Positions 51,793-60,503 of a DNA stretch of 64,000 nt are shown one piece after another (the stretch's first letter is position 1; each line of letters begins with the position of its first letter). The notes beneath the pieces are model-generated. The model did no database searches and was not told the DNA's origin. It saw nothing but the letters and a program-made list of their open reading frames with translations. This stretch comes from Corynebacterium flavescens (GTDB taxonomy: Bacteria > Actinomycetota > Actinomycetes > Mycobacteriales > Mycobacteriaceae). Made by a program: the position numbers and the translations under genes. Location of the stretch: contig NZ_VXKK01000037.1 in NCBI RefSeq assembly GCF_008693105.1, forward strand, positions 54,210-118,209, given 5' to 3'.

Positions 51793-52605
51793 GTGGCAAG
51801 AAAACCTGGGCTGCCCGCCCCCACCCCTAATTCCTATGCATTGGTGACCGGAGCCAGCCAGGGCATCGGCGAGGCCATGGCCCGCGACTTGGCAGTCCTG
51901 GGATACAACGTCATTCTTGTTGCCCGGCGCCGTGAGGTGCTCGAGGAGATCGCAGCACAGCTGGAGTCCAGGCACTCGGTGAAGACGATTGCCTATCCGG
52001 CGGACCTTTCGGATGCGGACGACGTCGACAAGCTCATCGAGTTCATGGCGGACAAGGAAATCTCCATCCTCATTAACTCCGCAGGCATCGCCAGCTTCGG
52101 TGCCTTCATGGAGCAAGATTGGGACTATGAGAGCAAGCAGTTCGAACTCAACGCCCGCTCCGTCCACCGCCTTACGCGGGTGGCGCTTTCACAGATGTTG
52201 CCACGGCGCAGCGGCGCGGTGTGCAACGTTGGCTCGGCGGCCGGCAATATTCCTATCCCCAACAACGCCACCTACGTCTTCACCAAGGCCGGCGTCAATG
52301 CCTTCACCGAGGCCCTGCACTACGAACTTAAGGGAACAGGTGTCACCTGCACGCTGCTGGCACCTGGACCTGTGCGCGAGGCGGTCATAGCCCCAGAGGA
52401 TCAGACCATCGTTGACAAGGTCGTCCCTGACTTCTTCTGGACTACCTATCAATCTTGCTCCGCCGAGACCCTGGATGCGATGGCCCACAACCAACGCCGG
52501 GTGGTTCCCGGACCACTGTCCAAGGCCATGAATACGCTAAGTCAGGTCCTTCCCACCCCGCTCATCGCGCCGCTGGTGGGCAAGTTCTATTCCAAGATGG
52601 GCTAG
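51793..52605 (+). CDS. cmrA: Mycolate reductase-type SDR
   Basis: 270 residues. SDR with [18 protein letters not shown] and Tyr-x3-Lys [11 protein letters not shown]. It is adjacent to orn, as M. tuberculosis Rv2509 is to Rv2511 (orn), and Rv2509/CmrA reduces the beta-keto mycolate precursor to mycolate at the end of mycolic-acid synthesis. The GTG at 51793 follows AAAGGA by 10 bases. The function rests on family and position; another SDR substrate remains possible. Confidence 0.8.
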   Translation: MARKPGLPAPTPNSYALVTGASQGIGEAMARDLAVLGYNVILVARRREVLEEIAAQLESRHSVKTIAYPADLSDADDVDKLIEFMADKEISILINSAGIASFGAFMEQDWDYESKQFELNARSVHRLTRVALSQMLPRRSGAVCNVGSAAGNIPIPNNATYVFTKAGVNAFTEALHYELKGTGVTCTLLAPGPVREAVIAPEDQTIVDKVVPDFFWTTYQSCSAETLDAMAHNQRRVVPGPLSKAMNTLSQVLPTPLIAPLVGKFYSKMG

Positions 52606-52657
52606 CGTTAGCGGCCTGTTCCCCGCGCGGGGCGGGCTGCGCGCTAGAGTGAGCATC

Positions 52658-53296
52658 ATGCACAACACCGACATCGCTTTCAAAAATGACCGCCTCGTCT
52701 GGATAGATCTGGAGATGACCGGGCTGGATCCGCAGCGCCACGTCATCGTCGAGGTCGCCGCCATCATCACGGATGCGAATCTCAATATCGTCGGCGAAGG
52801 CATCGACGTGGTCGTGCATGCCTCCGAGGAGGAATTGGCACAAATGGATGACTTCGTCACGAAAATGCACGCCCACTCGGGCTTGGATAAAGAGATTCGG
52901 GCCTCGACAACCACACTCACAGAAGCCGAGGACGCCGTCCTTGCCCTCGTGGAAGAGCACTGCGATCCCGAGCACCCCGCTCCCCTAGCCGGCAACTCCA
53001 TCGCCACCGATCGCACCTTCATCCGCGCATACATGCCGCGCCTGGACAAGGCCCTGCACTATCGCATGATCGACGTCTCCACCATCAAGGAGCTCTCGCG
53101 CCGCTGGTACCCGCGCGCCTATTACAACCAGCCGGAAAAAGGCATGGCCCACCGCGCCTTGCAGGACATCATCGAGTCCATCCGCGAGCTCGATTTCTAC
53201 CGTCGCAGCGTCTTCCGCACCGATGAGGGCCCCTCCACAGCCGAGGCCACCGCGCTCCAGGAACAAACCACGGCCGATTACCGCGCGCTGCTCTAG
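52658..53296 (+). CDS. orn: Oligoribonuclease
   Basis: 212 residues. DEDDh 3'-5' exonuclease that degrades 2-5-nt RNAs. Motifs: [11 protein letters not shown] (exo I, D-E), [12 protein letters not shown] (exo II) and [11 protein letters not shown] (exo III, H and D). ATG 52658 is preceded by TAGAGT 7 bases upstream; a GTG nine bases earlier is in frame. Confidence 0.95.
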   Translation: MHNTDIAFKNDRLVWIDLEMTGLDPQRHVIVEVAAIITDANLNIVGEGIDVVVHASEEELAQMDDFVTKMHAHSGLDKEIRASTTTLTEAEDAVLALVEEHCDPEHPAPLAGNSIATDRTFIRAYMPRLDKALHYRMIDVSTIKELSRRWYPRAYYNQPEKGMAHRALQDIIESIRELDFYRRSVFRTDEGPSTAEATALQEQTTADYRALL

Positions 53297-53382
53297 AACC
53301 GGTGACGCACCTGCGCGCTTAGCGTCGCACAATCTGCACTAAATTGCTCACAGGCGGCTCCCGCTGCTGTAGAAACATAGTT

Positions 53383-54567
53383 GTGATCAATTCAGTATCC
53401 GCGGGCATTATCACCGCGCTAGTTGGCTTTACTAGCTCTTTCGTCGTGGTACTCACCGGCCTGCGCGCGGTCGGGGCTTCGGAAAGCCAAGCCTCCAGTG
53501 GCCTCGTGGCGCTGTGCATCGTCGTGGGCGCATCCACCTTATGGCTCGCACTTCGCCACCGCATTCCCGCCACCACGGCTTGGTCCACACCCGGTGCAGC
53601 CTTGTTGACCACCGCCGGTGCCTCCGCCATGGGCTTCGACGAAGCCATCGGCGCCTTCATCCTCTGCGCCGCGCTCCTCCTGCTCTCCGGACTATGGCCG
53701 GCACTCGGAAAGCTCACTGCGGCCATCCCCACCCCAGTTGCGCAGGCGATGCTAGCCGGTGTCCTCTTTCCCCTCTGCCTCAAGTCCATCAGCGGCCTGA
53801 GCGCATCCCCGGCAGCCGTGGCACCTGTCGTTGTTATTTGGCTGCTGGGCATCATATTCCTGCCGATGTGGGCGGTGCCTTTGGCCTTTGTCGGCGCGGG
53901 CATCGTCATCGCGGTGCACCTATCCCGTTCGGGCTTTAGCATTGATGCTGCGGAACTTCTTCCCACTTTGGAGTGGACGTCCCCGGCCTTCAGCGTCCAG
54001 GCCGCAATAGGCATTGCCCTTCCCCTCTACGTGGTCACCATGGCCGCTCAGAACCTGCCGGGCGTCGCGGTCCTGCGCAGCTACGATTACGAGCCCCCCT
54101 GGCGCGATTGTCTTAGCTCCACCGCGCTGGGCAGCCTCACCGCCGCCCCTTTCGGCGCCAGCACCATCAACCTGGCAGCGATTTCCGCTGCTCTCGCCGC
54201 CGCCCCAGAGACCAACGTTCCGGCGGATAAACGCTGGCGAAACGCCGTCGTATCCGGCTTAACGTATCTCCTCCTCGCCGGCGCGGCTGCCGCTGTGGTG
54301 GCCTTAGCCGGGGCAGCACCCACCGGACTCATCGCTGCGGTCGCCGGGCTCGCACTCTTGGGCGCTTTCGGCGGTGCGGTGCAAGGAGCGTGGTCCGATG
54401 CCGCATTGCGCCTGCCGGCAGTGCTCACCTTTCTAGTGGCCGCCTCAGGCATAACCGTCGCCGGGATTGGCTCCGCCTTCTGGGCGCTGGTGACAGGCGT
54501 CATCATGACAATGGCGGCCAACTATTCCGCTCGCGTGCAATCGCGTCGGTTGCGCCACGGGCGTTAA
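53383..54567 (+). CDS. BenE-family transporter
   Basis: 394 residues, about 12 membrane segments. BenE-type benzoate/proton symporter: AWSTPGAALLTTAG, NLPGVAVLRSYDYEPP and PFGASTINLAAISAAL are family marks. GTG 53383 fits the family N-terminus. Substrate unproven; no benzoate genes are adjacent. Confidence 0.85.
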   Translation: MINSVSAGIITALVGFTSSFVVVLTGLRAVGASESQASSGLVALCIVVGASTLWLALRHRIPATTAWSTPGAALLTTAGASAMGFDEAIGAFILCAALLLLSGLWPALGKLTAAIPTPVAQAMLAGVLFPLCLKSISGLSASPAAVAPVVVIWLLGIIFLPMWAVPLAFVGAGIVIAVHLSRSGFSIDAAELLPTLEWTSPAFSVQAAIGIALPLYVVTMAAQNLPGVAVLRSYDYEPPWRDCLSSTALGSLTAAPFGASTINLAAISAALAAAPETNVPADKRWRNAVVSGLTYLLLAGAAAAVVALAGAAPTGLIAAVAGLALLGAFGGAVQGAWSDAALRLPAVLTFLVAASGITVAGIGSAFWALVTGVIMTMAANYSARVQSRRLRHGR

Positions 54568-54707
54568 GGTAGGCTTGCTCCCCACCTTGTGCATTGCTTG
54601 GCGATGCCCCCTCTCCCGTATCATGCACTTCACCTGCAGTTTTGTAGAAAACATAGCACGTGCACTAACATTGCACGTGCTGCAAAGCGCGAGCGGAAGT
54701 AGCAATG

Positions 54708-54783
54708 GTGGCTGTAGTTCAGCTGGTAGAGCACCAGGTTGTGATCCTGGTTGTCGCGGGTTCGAGCCCCGTCAGCCACCCCA
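54708..54783 (+). tRNA. tRNA-His (GTG)
   Basis: Acceptor GTGGCTG/CAGCCAC with the extra 5' G at 54707 opposite discriminator C 54780, anticodon arm CCAGG-TTGTGAT-CCTGG (anticodon GTG), T arm GCGGG-TTCGAGC-CCCGT, encoded CCA at 54781-54783. Its 3' half is the integration target of the following element. Confidence 0.96.
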
Positions 54784-54788
54784 AAGAA
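54737..54788 (+). other. attL of satellite-like element
   Basis: A 52-base direct repeat (starts GGTTGTGATCCTGG, ends CCACCCCAAAGAA) identical to 63662-63713. It covers the 3' half of tRNA-His from the anticodon stem-loop to 5 bases past the CCA-A. Confidence 0.95.
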
Positions 54789-54792
54789 GAAG

Positions 54793-54833
54793 CAGGTCAG
54801 GACAGGTTTTAGACTAACCGTCCTGGCCTGTTT
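54793..54833. terminator. Terminator after tRNA-His, overlapping int stop
   Basis: CAGGTCAGGAC (54793-54803)/GTCCTGGCCTG (54820-54830), one G-T wobble, then TTTCG. It ends both tRNA-His and, in reverse, the integrase transcript. Confidence 0.65.
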
Positions 54834-55938
54834 CGTTGCTCATGCCCACATTTTGCCCACAATTGCCCGCAAACTTAGTGGCCATAGTGGCAGTGAATGC
54901 GGCGTAATCGTCTGGGAAGAGGTGCCCATAGCGGTCGATGGTGAATGCCGCCGAGTGGTGTCCCAGCGCGAGTTGCAACGCTTTAATCGACGCTCCCGAC
55001 GCTATGGCCACGGACGCGAACGAGTGCCGCATATCGTGCGGTGTGAGGTCGGGGTAGCCCGCGGCTTTTGCTGCATTATCGAACCAGTCCCGCCGCGCAT
55101 TGCGTCCACGTAGCGGTGTGCCGCCGGCGGTTGTGAACACGAGGTCCCCGGGCGCCTTTCCCTCAATCTTGGTTTTGAGTATCGTTTCCGCCTGGTCAAT
55201 CAATGGCACTAGCCGCTGCTTGTCATGCTTGGGTGCCCCGTAGACCAACTTCCCGTTTAGTTCAGTAATGGTGTGCCGCACATGTAGACGATGCCGCTTG
55301 AGGTCTACGTCTTGGACCTGTAGCCCGGCAAACTCTCCCCACCGCAGTCCGGTGTATGCGAGGAACCGCACGAAGTCGCCATAGGTGTCCCCTGCCGCAA
55401 CTGCCATAGTCTCGACTGCGGTCGGGGGAATGATGGTCATGTCTTTCTTGGGCACTTTTGGCAGTTCCACGTACTTGCACGGGTTGTCTGGGATTCGCTT
55501 GTCTCGCACTGCCCGTCCGAGTATCTGATTCAGCACACCGAACGAGTTACGTACCGTCTTGGGTGCTCGATTCTCTCCTAGCGCCGCAATCCATTGCTCG
55601 ACGGAGGCGGTGTCCACATCACGAAGGTAAGTGGCGCCGATAGTGCCTACGGTCTTGACGTGCTTCACCGCACCTGAGTAAGCATCAGTGGTTTTGGGGG
55701 TGAGGTTAATTTTCGTCTTGAGCCAGTTGTCCGCGAGTTCCGCGACGGTGACACGCCCGGCTGTAGCTGGCCGCCACTCCCCCGTGTTGAGTTTGACGGT
55801 GTTTTCCGCCAACCAGTCTTGGGCTTGACGTTTCGACGTGAACCCTCTTTTATCGGTTTGCCTGCGGTCAGGGGTGCGGTAGCGAACGCGGTAGCGCTTT
55901 TGCCCTGAGCTGGTGGTGTATGCGCTAATCGTCGCCAT
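54814..55938 (-). CDS. Tyrosine integrase (satellite-like element)
   Basis: 374 residues. N-terminal arm-binding domain (ISAYTTSSGQKRYRVRYRTP), core-binding domain (~60-150) and catalytic residues Arg in GLRWGEFAGLQ, HDMRHSFASVAIASG and LGHHSAAFTIDRYGH with the Tyr. ATG 55938 overlaps the repressor stop by 14 bases, so repressor and integrase are translated from one mRNA. The end of the gene encodes repeats (GTGGGCA) that form DNA sites near attL. Only 389-residue extensions lie upstream; the shorter start fits the family. Confidence 0.92.
   Translation of the reverse strand: MATISAYTTSSGQKRYRVRYRTPDRRQTDKRGFTSKRQAQDWLAENTVKLNTGEWRPATAGRVTVAELADNWLKTKINLTPKTTDAYSGAVKHVKTVGTIGATYLRDVDTASVEQWIAALGENRAPKTVRNSFGVLNQILGRAVRDKRIPDNPCKYVELPKVPKKDMTIIPPTAVETMAVAAGDTYGDFVRFLAYTGLRWGEFAGLQVQDVDLKRHRLHVRHTITELNGKLVYGAPKHDKQRLVPLIDQAETILKTKIEGKAPGDLVFTTAGGTPLRGRNARRDWFDNAAKAAGYPDLTPHDMRHSFASVAIASGASIKALQLALGHHSAAFTIDRYGHLFPDDYAAFTATMATKFAGNCGQNVGMSNETGQDG
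54843..54868. repeat. Arm-type repeat near attL
   Basis: TGCCCACATTTTGCCCACA plus 7 further bases, matching 63548-63573 at 25 of 26 positions in the same orientation, 55 bases inside the left core. Probable integrase arm-binding sites. Confidence 0.65.
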
Positions 55939-56389
55939 AGTCGCTTGGGTTTTCGTGTCTAAGGTCAGATAAAAGGCTCTCAATTTGCCATAAAGGCCTA
56001 CACCGCATTAGCCACTCCCACAGTTCCGCGCTTGTTTCAGGATGTCCGCCAAGAGGGGTCTCCGCCGTTAGCCACTCCCAAAGTCGAGCTGAGGTAACGC
56101 CCCGCGAGCCGGTTAAATGCACACTGTCCGTTGACTGCTCGGTATAGGGCATTAACAGCGTAATCGGAGCCACTCCGAGCACTTGGGCGAGTGCTACGAG
56201 CTCATCAACGTCCACCTTTCGTTGCCCGCGCTCAATGTTCCTCAATCCCAATTCTGGAATTGCGCGCCCAGCCTCGGTAAGCCGCCTTGTCACTTCCGCG
56301 TAGGACAGATTTTGCCCCTCACGAATTCGGATGATGTTTGCCCGCACCGCTTCACCAGTGGGGCCAATGCTGCTTTTTCTACCTGCCAT
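55925..56389 (-). CDS. XRE-type repressor with LWEWL repeats
   Basis: 154 residues. N-terminal HTH (NLSYAEVTRRLTEAGRAIPE, then LRNIERGQRKVDVDELVALA). The C-terminal part has two copies of an LWEWL motif (RLWEWLTAETPLGGHPE; ELWEWLMRCRPLW). ATG 56389 is 7 bases after a -10 TAAAGT that overlaps the nearest of two operators, so self-repression is likely. It overlaps the integrase start. No protease motif is visible. Confidence 0.8.
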   Translation of the reverse strand: MAGRKSSIGPTGEAVRANIIRIREGQNLSYAEVTRRLTEAGRAIPELGLRNIERGQRKVDVDELVALAQVLGVAPITLLMPYTEQSTDSVHLTGSRGVTSARLWEWLTAETPLGGHPETSAELWEWLMRCRPLWQIESLLSDLRHENPSDYGDD

Positions 56390-56400
56390 GGCCCGCACTT

Positions 56401-56424
56401 TACCCGATGAAAGATATCGGTATC
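56401..56424. promoter_or_regulatory. Operator 1 of satellite-like element
   Basis: TACCCGATGAAA-ga-TATCGG and then TATC; contains the dyad CCGAT-N7-ATCGG. It overlaps the -10 box of the repressor (TAAAGT, 56397-56402 reverse). Near-identical to 56471-56494, differing only in the two central bases. Confidence 0.8.
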
Positions 56425-56470
56425 CATTTAAAGTTGCGTGATTCTGAGCAATGCGGTAAACATTATTGTG

Positions 56471-56494
56471 TACCCGATGAAACTTATCGGTATC
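56471..56494. promoter_or_regulatory. Operator 2 of satellite-like element
   Basis: TACCCGATGAAA-ct-TATCGG and then TATC, the same site as 56401-56424, exactly 70 bases away. It lies upstream of the AlpA-type gene and would control rightward transcription. Confidence 0.8.
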
Positions 56495-56525
56495 AAGTGT
56501 TATTTTATCTATTTGGGAGTAAACC

Positions 56526-56732
56526 ATGAGTGATCTACTAACCCCCGACCAGCTAGGGGAACGGTGGGGTAAGTCCCGCCAAGCCCTGGCAAACATGCGC
56601 TTTCGCGGCGACGGCCCCGCGTTCGTCAAGATTGGCGCTCGTACTGTGATGTACCGCGTTGAGGACGTTCTTGCTTACGAGACCGCCCAGATTCGGCATC
56701 GTACCGACGAGGACCCGAAGGCGGCGGCGTAG
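56526..56732 (+). CDS. AlpA-type DNA-binding protein
   Basis: 68 residues. Winged helix-turn-helix (TPDQLGERWGKSRQALANMR, YRVEDVLAYETAQIR). GGGAG lies 8 bases before the ATG. It is the first rightward gene, next to operator 2, so it is probably the excisionase or activator. Its stop overlaps the next small gene's start (TAGATG). Confidence 0.8.
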   Translation: MSDLLTPDQLGERWGKSRQALANMRFRGDGPAFVKIGARTVMYRVEDVLAYETAQIRHRTDEDPKAAA

Positions 56733-56816
56733 ATGCGCACCGACTACGCCCAGCTTGAAGCCGCGCACCTGGCCGAGCCACAAGCACAACCCGCACACGA
56801 CAACGAGGACAAGTAA
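56733..56816 (+). CDS. 27-residue small ORF
   Basis: MRTDYAQLEAAHLAEPQAQP then AHDNEDK. It starts directly after the TAG of the AlpA-type gene (TAGATG) and ends 2 bases before the next ATG. The tight packing supports translation, but the peptide is short and has no recognised motif. Confidence 0.4.
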   Translation: MRTDYAQLEAAHLAEPQAQPAHDNEDK

Positions 56817-56818
56817 CC

Positions 56819-57319
56819 ATGAACCAGATCATCGAATGCCACCACTGCGGTGCTGTGAACGTCATTCCCGAGGGGGAGTACTTCGGCGGGTATTGCGAAT
56901 GCTGCTCCAGTGATGTCTACGCCGCCCCCGAACCCGAAGAAGATGCGCCCGTAAGCGACTACACGCCGGCTGATTCTCTGACCTATCTAACCAACAGCGC
57001 GGTTATTGCGCTCGACGCGGCCTATGAAGAGATCCACGACGTGAACGGTGAAGGGATCGAAACAGAGGATCTTCCTGACCACTTGCAGGCAGCCGCGGCC
57101 ATTGTCCTCGATGTGAGGAAATCGATACGCCGTGAAGCGGCCAAGCACTGCGATTCTTCCGCACGCACCTACTCCAACGGCGTCCCCATCAACATTCGCT
57201 ACCAGGGCGCACGCCTAATTGGTCCCGACGATAGGCCTTACCGCCCGGGATACATCACGACAGTGCACCCCAACGGCACGCCCGACGCGTCTATCCCACC
57301 CCAGTCCATCAAGTCCTAA
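56819..57319 (+). CDS. Zinc-ribbon protein, unknown
   Basis: 166 residues. The N-terminus has two Cys pairs, IECHHCGAVNV and YCECCSSD (residues ~7-31), a zinc ribbon. The rest is acidic and helical. No family recognised; the next gene follows by 14 bases. Confidence 0.65.
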   Translation: MNQIIECHHCGAVNVIPEGEYFGGYCECCSSDVYAAPEPEEDAPVSDYTPADSLTYLTNSAVIALDAAYEEIHDVNGEGIETEDLPDHLQAAAAIVLDVRKSIRREAAKHCDSSARTYSNGVPINIRYQGARLIGPDDRPYRPGYITTVHPNGTPDASIPPQSIKS

Positions 57320-57333
57320 AGGAGATTTTGAAC

Positions 57334-57864
57334 ATGACCATCAACAATGAAAAAGCCCCCGCAAGTGCTACCAACACCCACGAGGGAAACAACGAGTCTG
57401 ATTCGAGCTCGAATACCGTCGATACTACACCAACGCTTCGCATGATCCGGGGAGGCAAGAGCAACGGGATACATCATTTCCCGTATGCCGGCGGCACGAT
57501 GGACCGCAACGACTCCATAGCCCTGTACGTCACCATCGATGACCTATACCGCGGATACGAGCAGGGGCGCTTCGTTCTATCCGAAGCAGACGTGAAGGCT
57601 CACGATGAAGAGAGCCGCGCGGAGCGACGGAAGGAAGAAGAACGCAAGCAAGCCGCACGCCGCCGCGAAGAGCGCGAAGAGCAAGAGCGCCTTGTCATCG
57701 AGAAGATAACCGGCGTGTGGGTAGGCGCCGATGACCTACAGCTTGAGCTTCTAGCCGCGCGCCGCCGGGGCGAAGATGTCACCAAGTGGCTCGATGCCCT
57801 CGTTGCTATTGACGATATGGACTTGAAAGCCGCCGGGCTTACGCAGTGGGGTGAGTCCGAATGA
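57334..57864 (+). CDS. Charged coiled-coil protein
   Basis: 176 residues. A Ser/Asn/Thr-rich N-terminus, then a long Arg/Glu helix (residues ~90-120; ERRKEEERKQAARRREEREE) and a C-terminal VWVGADD/LARRRGEDVTKWLDAL-like segment. AAGGAG lies 9 bases before ATG 57334. Function unknown. Confidence 0.6.
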   Translation: MTINNEKAPASATNTHEGNNESDSSSNTVDTTPTLRMIRGGKSNGIHHFPYAGGTMDRNDSIALYVTIDDLYRGYEQGRFVLSEADVKAHDEESRAERRKEEERKQAARRREEREEQERLVIEKITGVWVGADDLQLELLAARRRGEDVTKWLDALVAIDDMDLKAAGLTQWGESE

Positions 57865-58031
57865 TTATCGATGGCCTTCTCGACCAGGCCGAGGCCGTCC
57901 TCGTTGCTGACGCAGAGCAGTTGCTGGCCAATCTTGACCGGCGGCTCGACGCGAGCGAAGCACGGCTAAGTGCCTTAAGCCGGGAGGTTGCAGATATTCG
58001 TCGAGGCATCCACAGCCCACCCGTTCACTAG
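57861..58031 (+). CDS. 56-residue helical protein
   Basis: MIIDGLLDQAEAVLVADAEQ then LLANLDRRLDASEARLSALSREVADIRRGIH; a regular heptad pattern suggests a coiled coil. Its ATG overlaps the previous TGA (ATGA). Unknown function. The 134 bases after it hold a GC-rich imperfect dyad and the strong ribosome site of the next gene. Confidence 0.6.
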   Translation: MIIDGLLDQAEAVLVADAEQLLANLDRRLDASEARLSALSREVADIRRGIHSPPVH

Positions 58032-58165
58032 CAATTCAGCCGCACCAGCAGGCACCGGGCGTGCAAGCCCCCGGGCGGCACCAGGCCCAAAGGTGCATGG
58101 GCGTCCCCGATTAGCAGAAGTTCTCTCACATGAAGTCATTTCACCGTTCTACCTAGGAGGAAACC

Positions 58166-58708
58166 ATGTTAGCGCCCGAAGCGCTCAACTTTCACCCACG
58201 ACACATTGACGAGTTTCACGGCGTCATCCTTAGCGGCTTAACCAACCAAGAAGCCCGCGACGCAGTGGAGCTAGTTCACTCAGACGATTACGGCGCTTAC
58301 TGGCAAGGCAGAACGATCGGCCAAGCCATAAGCACCGCAGCAACCGCAGCCATCGAAGAAGGCCGGGCCCAGGAAGTACTAACCGTGCTCGACGTGAACG
58401 CGGCCCTCATGGAACAAGGCGCGCTCAAGGATGCCTCGTTCGTGATGGTGTGGACGGGTTTTATCTCCCCGCAGATTGTCCCGCCGATGCAGTCGAAGGC
58501 GCGCCTGCCTGAGCTTGCACGCCGCATCATTGAGGATCACTTCCGCATGGTGCATGCAGATATTTATGGCGGCACCACCAGCTACGAGATGCCCTTAGCG
58601 GACCTATGTACGCAGATGGACCGCGACCGGCAACGCCTCCTGAGCATCTACTCGAGGATGCCCTCAGCGCCCGCGCTCAAAGCAGTGAAGGCCGGTGATG
58701 CAGCATGA
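58166..58708 (+). CDS. Hypothetical protein before DUF3631 ATPase
   Basis: 180 residues, all-helical in appearance. AGGAGG lies 6 bases before the ATG. It overlaps the DUF3631 gene by 4 bases (ATGA). It could be a replication partner of that ATPase; a weak resemblance to the N-terminal domain of replicative helicases is not enough to name it. Confidence 0.6.
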   Translation: MLAPEALNFHPRHIDEFHGVILSGLTNQEARDAVELVHSDDYGAYWQGRTIGQAISTAATAAIEEGRAQEVLTVLDVNAALMEQGALKDASFVMVWTGFISPQIVPPMQSKARLPELARRIIEDHFRMVHADIYGGTTSYEMPLADLCTQMDRDRQRLLSIYSRMPSAPALKAVKAGDAA

Positions 58709-60246
58709 GCGATAACGCAGCCGTTCTTACTCTTCCTGACATCCTCGACGGTCTGGAAGCGCTGTACACAAAGTATGTGGTGTTCCCCAACGAGCACTGT
58801 GCTCCAACCGCAGCGCTATGGGCGGCGCACACTTGGCGAGTTAATGACGCTTACGCCAGTCCACGGCTTGTATTCCAGTCCGCAACTCCGGCATCCGGGA
58901 AGACTCGCGGCCTGGAGGTAACCGCCCACGTATCTTTCAACGCAAGGATGACAATATCCTCCTCGACCGCCGCGCTATTCCGCCGTATCGGATCCGCACA
59001 CCATAACGGGCAGACCCCGCCCACAATCTGCTTCGACGAAACAGATGCGGTCTTTGGTGGCGGTAGGCCAAGCGAGCAGACCGAGCAACTCCGCGGGCTC
59101 ATGAACAGTGGGTACAAGCGCGGTGCCACTGTCGATAGATGCGAGGGTGATGCCAGTGAGATGAAAGTCATTGAGTGGCCGGTATTCGCACCCCTGGCAA
59201 TGGCCGGCCTATCGGGCAATCTCCCTGACACGATTACCACCCGCGCCATCGTCATTGACATGAAGAAGCGCACCTCGAAAGAGCGCGTGCAGCCCTACCG
59301 CGAGCGCAGCGTTAAGGCCGAAGTGGAGCCTCTTGTTCGGGGGCTCGCACAGTGGGCCCAGGACGATGCTTGTTCCCTAGCCGGAGTGTATCCAGACATG
59401 CCGCGCGGGGTGGAGGACCGGGCCGCCGAGGTGTGGGAGCCGCTCATTGCTATCGCAGACCAGGCGGGCGGGCAATGGCCTAAGCGGGCGCGTGAAGCAT
59501 GTACTGCATTCGTGTTCAAACCGCGGGGCGGTACACCACCAATGGGCATTGAATTGCTCTCGGATATTCGGAAGGTTATGGGGCATGGCGGTGATTCGGA
59601 GTACCGCACCGTAGACCGGATCCGCACCACGGAGCTGCTGGAGAAGTTACGGGCACTCAGTGAATCGCCGTGGGGTGAGCTAGACGCCGGGCATGGACTC
59701 TCTCCCCGGAAACTCTCGCGCCTCCTCGACGCCTACGATGTTAGACCAATTACGTTTAGGGACAGTCTTTCATCGACCGCTAAGGGCTATCAGGTAGCGA
59801 GCAATGACCGTCAAGCCGGTCTTGCCGATGCGTGGGATCGGTACCTTTCCCCGCCTGAACCAACGGCCCCCCACACCCCTTCGCCAAAGTCGGTAACAAC
59901 GGTAACTACGGTGACACCGCAGGTAGATGCGTTACCGATAGGTAACCCCAGTAACCGTGTTACCGTAACGCCAAAACCTGTTACCGATAGCCCTAGCCCT
60001 GTGACCAGCAAGGTTACCGATGTAACCGATGTTACCGACTTTCAGAGAATGGCTACCCGGCAAGCCGTACTCAACTCGCTTAGTCCAAACGTTGCCAGCA
60101 ATCTCGGAGCAATCATGCGGCAAGTGAAAGACGCCACCGGGAGCGGAGCCACAACCGGAGATGAGCTAGACCAATTAGAGAAAGAGGGCACCGTGTACCG
60201 CGACGCCAAAGGCCACTACCTCCTAACCAGAAAGCAGGCATCATGA
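58705..60246 (+). CDS. DUF3631-family ATPase, probable replication protein
   Basis: 513 residues. P-loop: Walker A in FQSATPASGKTRGLE (~residue 65), Walker B TICFDETDAVF (~108), sensor-like FAPLAMAGLSGNLP and an Arg-rich ITTRAIVIDMKKRT. The DUF3631 domain spans ~180-385. A C-terminal winged helix (~440-513) follows a Thr/Val-rich linker encoded by origin-like repeats. Family members occur in phages and phiRv1/phiRv2-type elements beside or in place of primase-helicase. It is the likely replication initiator of this element. Confidence 0.8.
   Translation: MSDNAAVLTLPDILDGLEALYTKYVVFPNEHCAPTAALWAAHTWRVNDAYASPRLVFQSATPASGKTRGLEVTAHVSFNARMTISSSTAALFRRIGSAHHNGQTPPTICFDETDAVFGGGRPSEQTEQLRGLMNSGYKRGATVDRCEGDASEMKVIEWPVFAPLAMAGLSGNLPDTITTRAIVIDMKKRTSKERVQPYRERSVKAEVEPLVRGLAQWAQDDACSLAGVYPDMPRGVEDRAAEVWEPLIAIADQAGGQWPKRAREACTAFVFKPRGGTPPMGIELLSDIRKVMGHGGDSEYRTVDRIRTTELLEKLRALSESPWGELDAGHGLSPRKLSRLLDAYDVRPITFRDSLSSTAKGYQVASNDRQAGLADAWDRYLSPPEPTAPHTPSPKSVTTVTTVTPQVDALPIGNPSNRVTVTPKPVTDSPSPVTSKVTDVTDVTDFQRMATRQAVLNSLSPNVASNLGAIMRQVKDATGSGATTGDELDQLEKEGTVYRDAKGHYLLTRKQAS
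59892..60036. repeat. GTTACC/GGTAAC iterons inside DUF3631 gene
   Basis: Ten copies: GGTAAC at 59892, 59901, 59941; GTTACC at 59931, 59959, 59980, 60013, 60031; GTAACC at 59951, 60022; most extend to GTTACCGAT. They code for the VT-rich linker of the protein. Probable element origin. Confidence 0.65.
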
Positions 60247-60503
60247 GGATCCGAGTGCGCTTGCCCAACCAATCATGGTGCGGTGGCGAGATACGAGTTA
60301 AGCGAGTTACGCGCCACGCAAATCACACGAGATTGTTTCTGTCTGTCACTGACTGGCATGGGCACGAGCTCACCATCGAGATGCAGAAGCCGATCGCCCT
60401 TGCCGATGAAATCGTTGATGCTGTTGAGACTTTTCAGCTCGAGCGCGGGATCATCGCCCGCGACCCCAAAGGCCGCTACATCAGAAATAAGGAGTCAGCA
60501 TGA
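60243..60503 (+). CDS. Small protein A of a tandem pair
   Basis: 86 residues. Its ATG overlaps the DUF3631 stop (ATGA). It shares a start pattern (M-R-x-R-V-R-x(5)-W) and later I-V-D-A-V-E with the next protein (60500), suggesting tandem duplication. It ends in a basic tail. Function unknown. Confidence 0.55.
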   Translation: MRIRVRLPNQSWCGGEIRVKRVTRHANHTRLFLSVTDWHGHELTIEMQKPIALADEIVDAVETFQLERGIIARDPKGRYIRNKESA

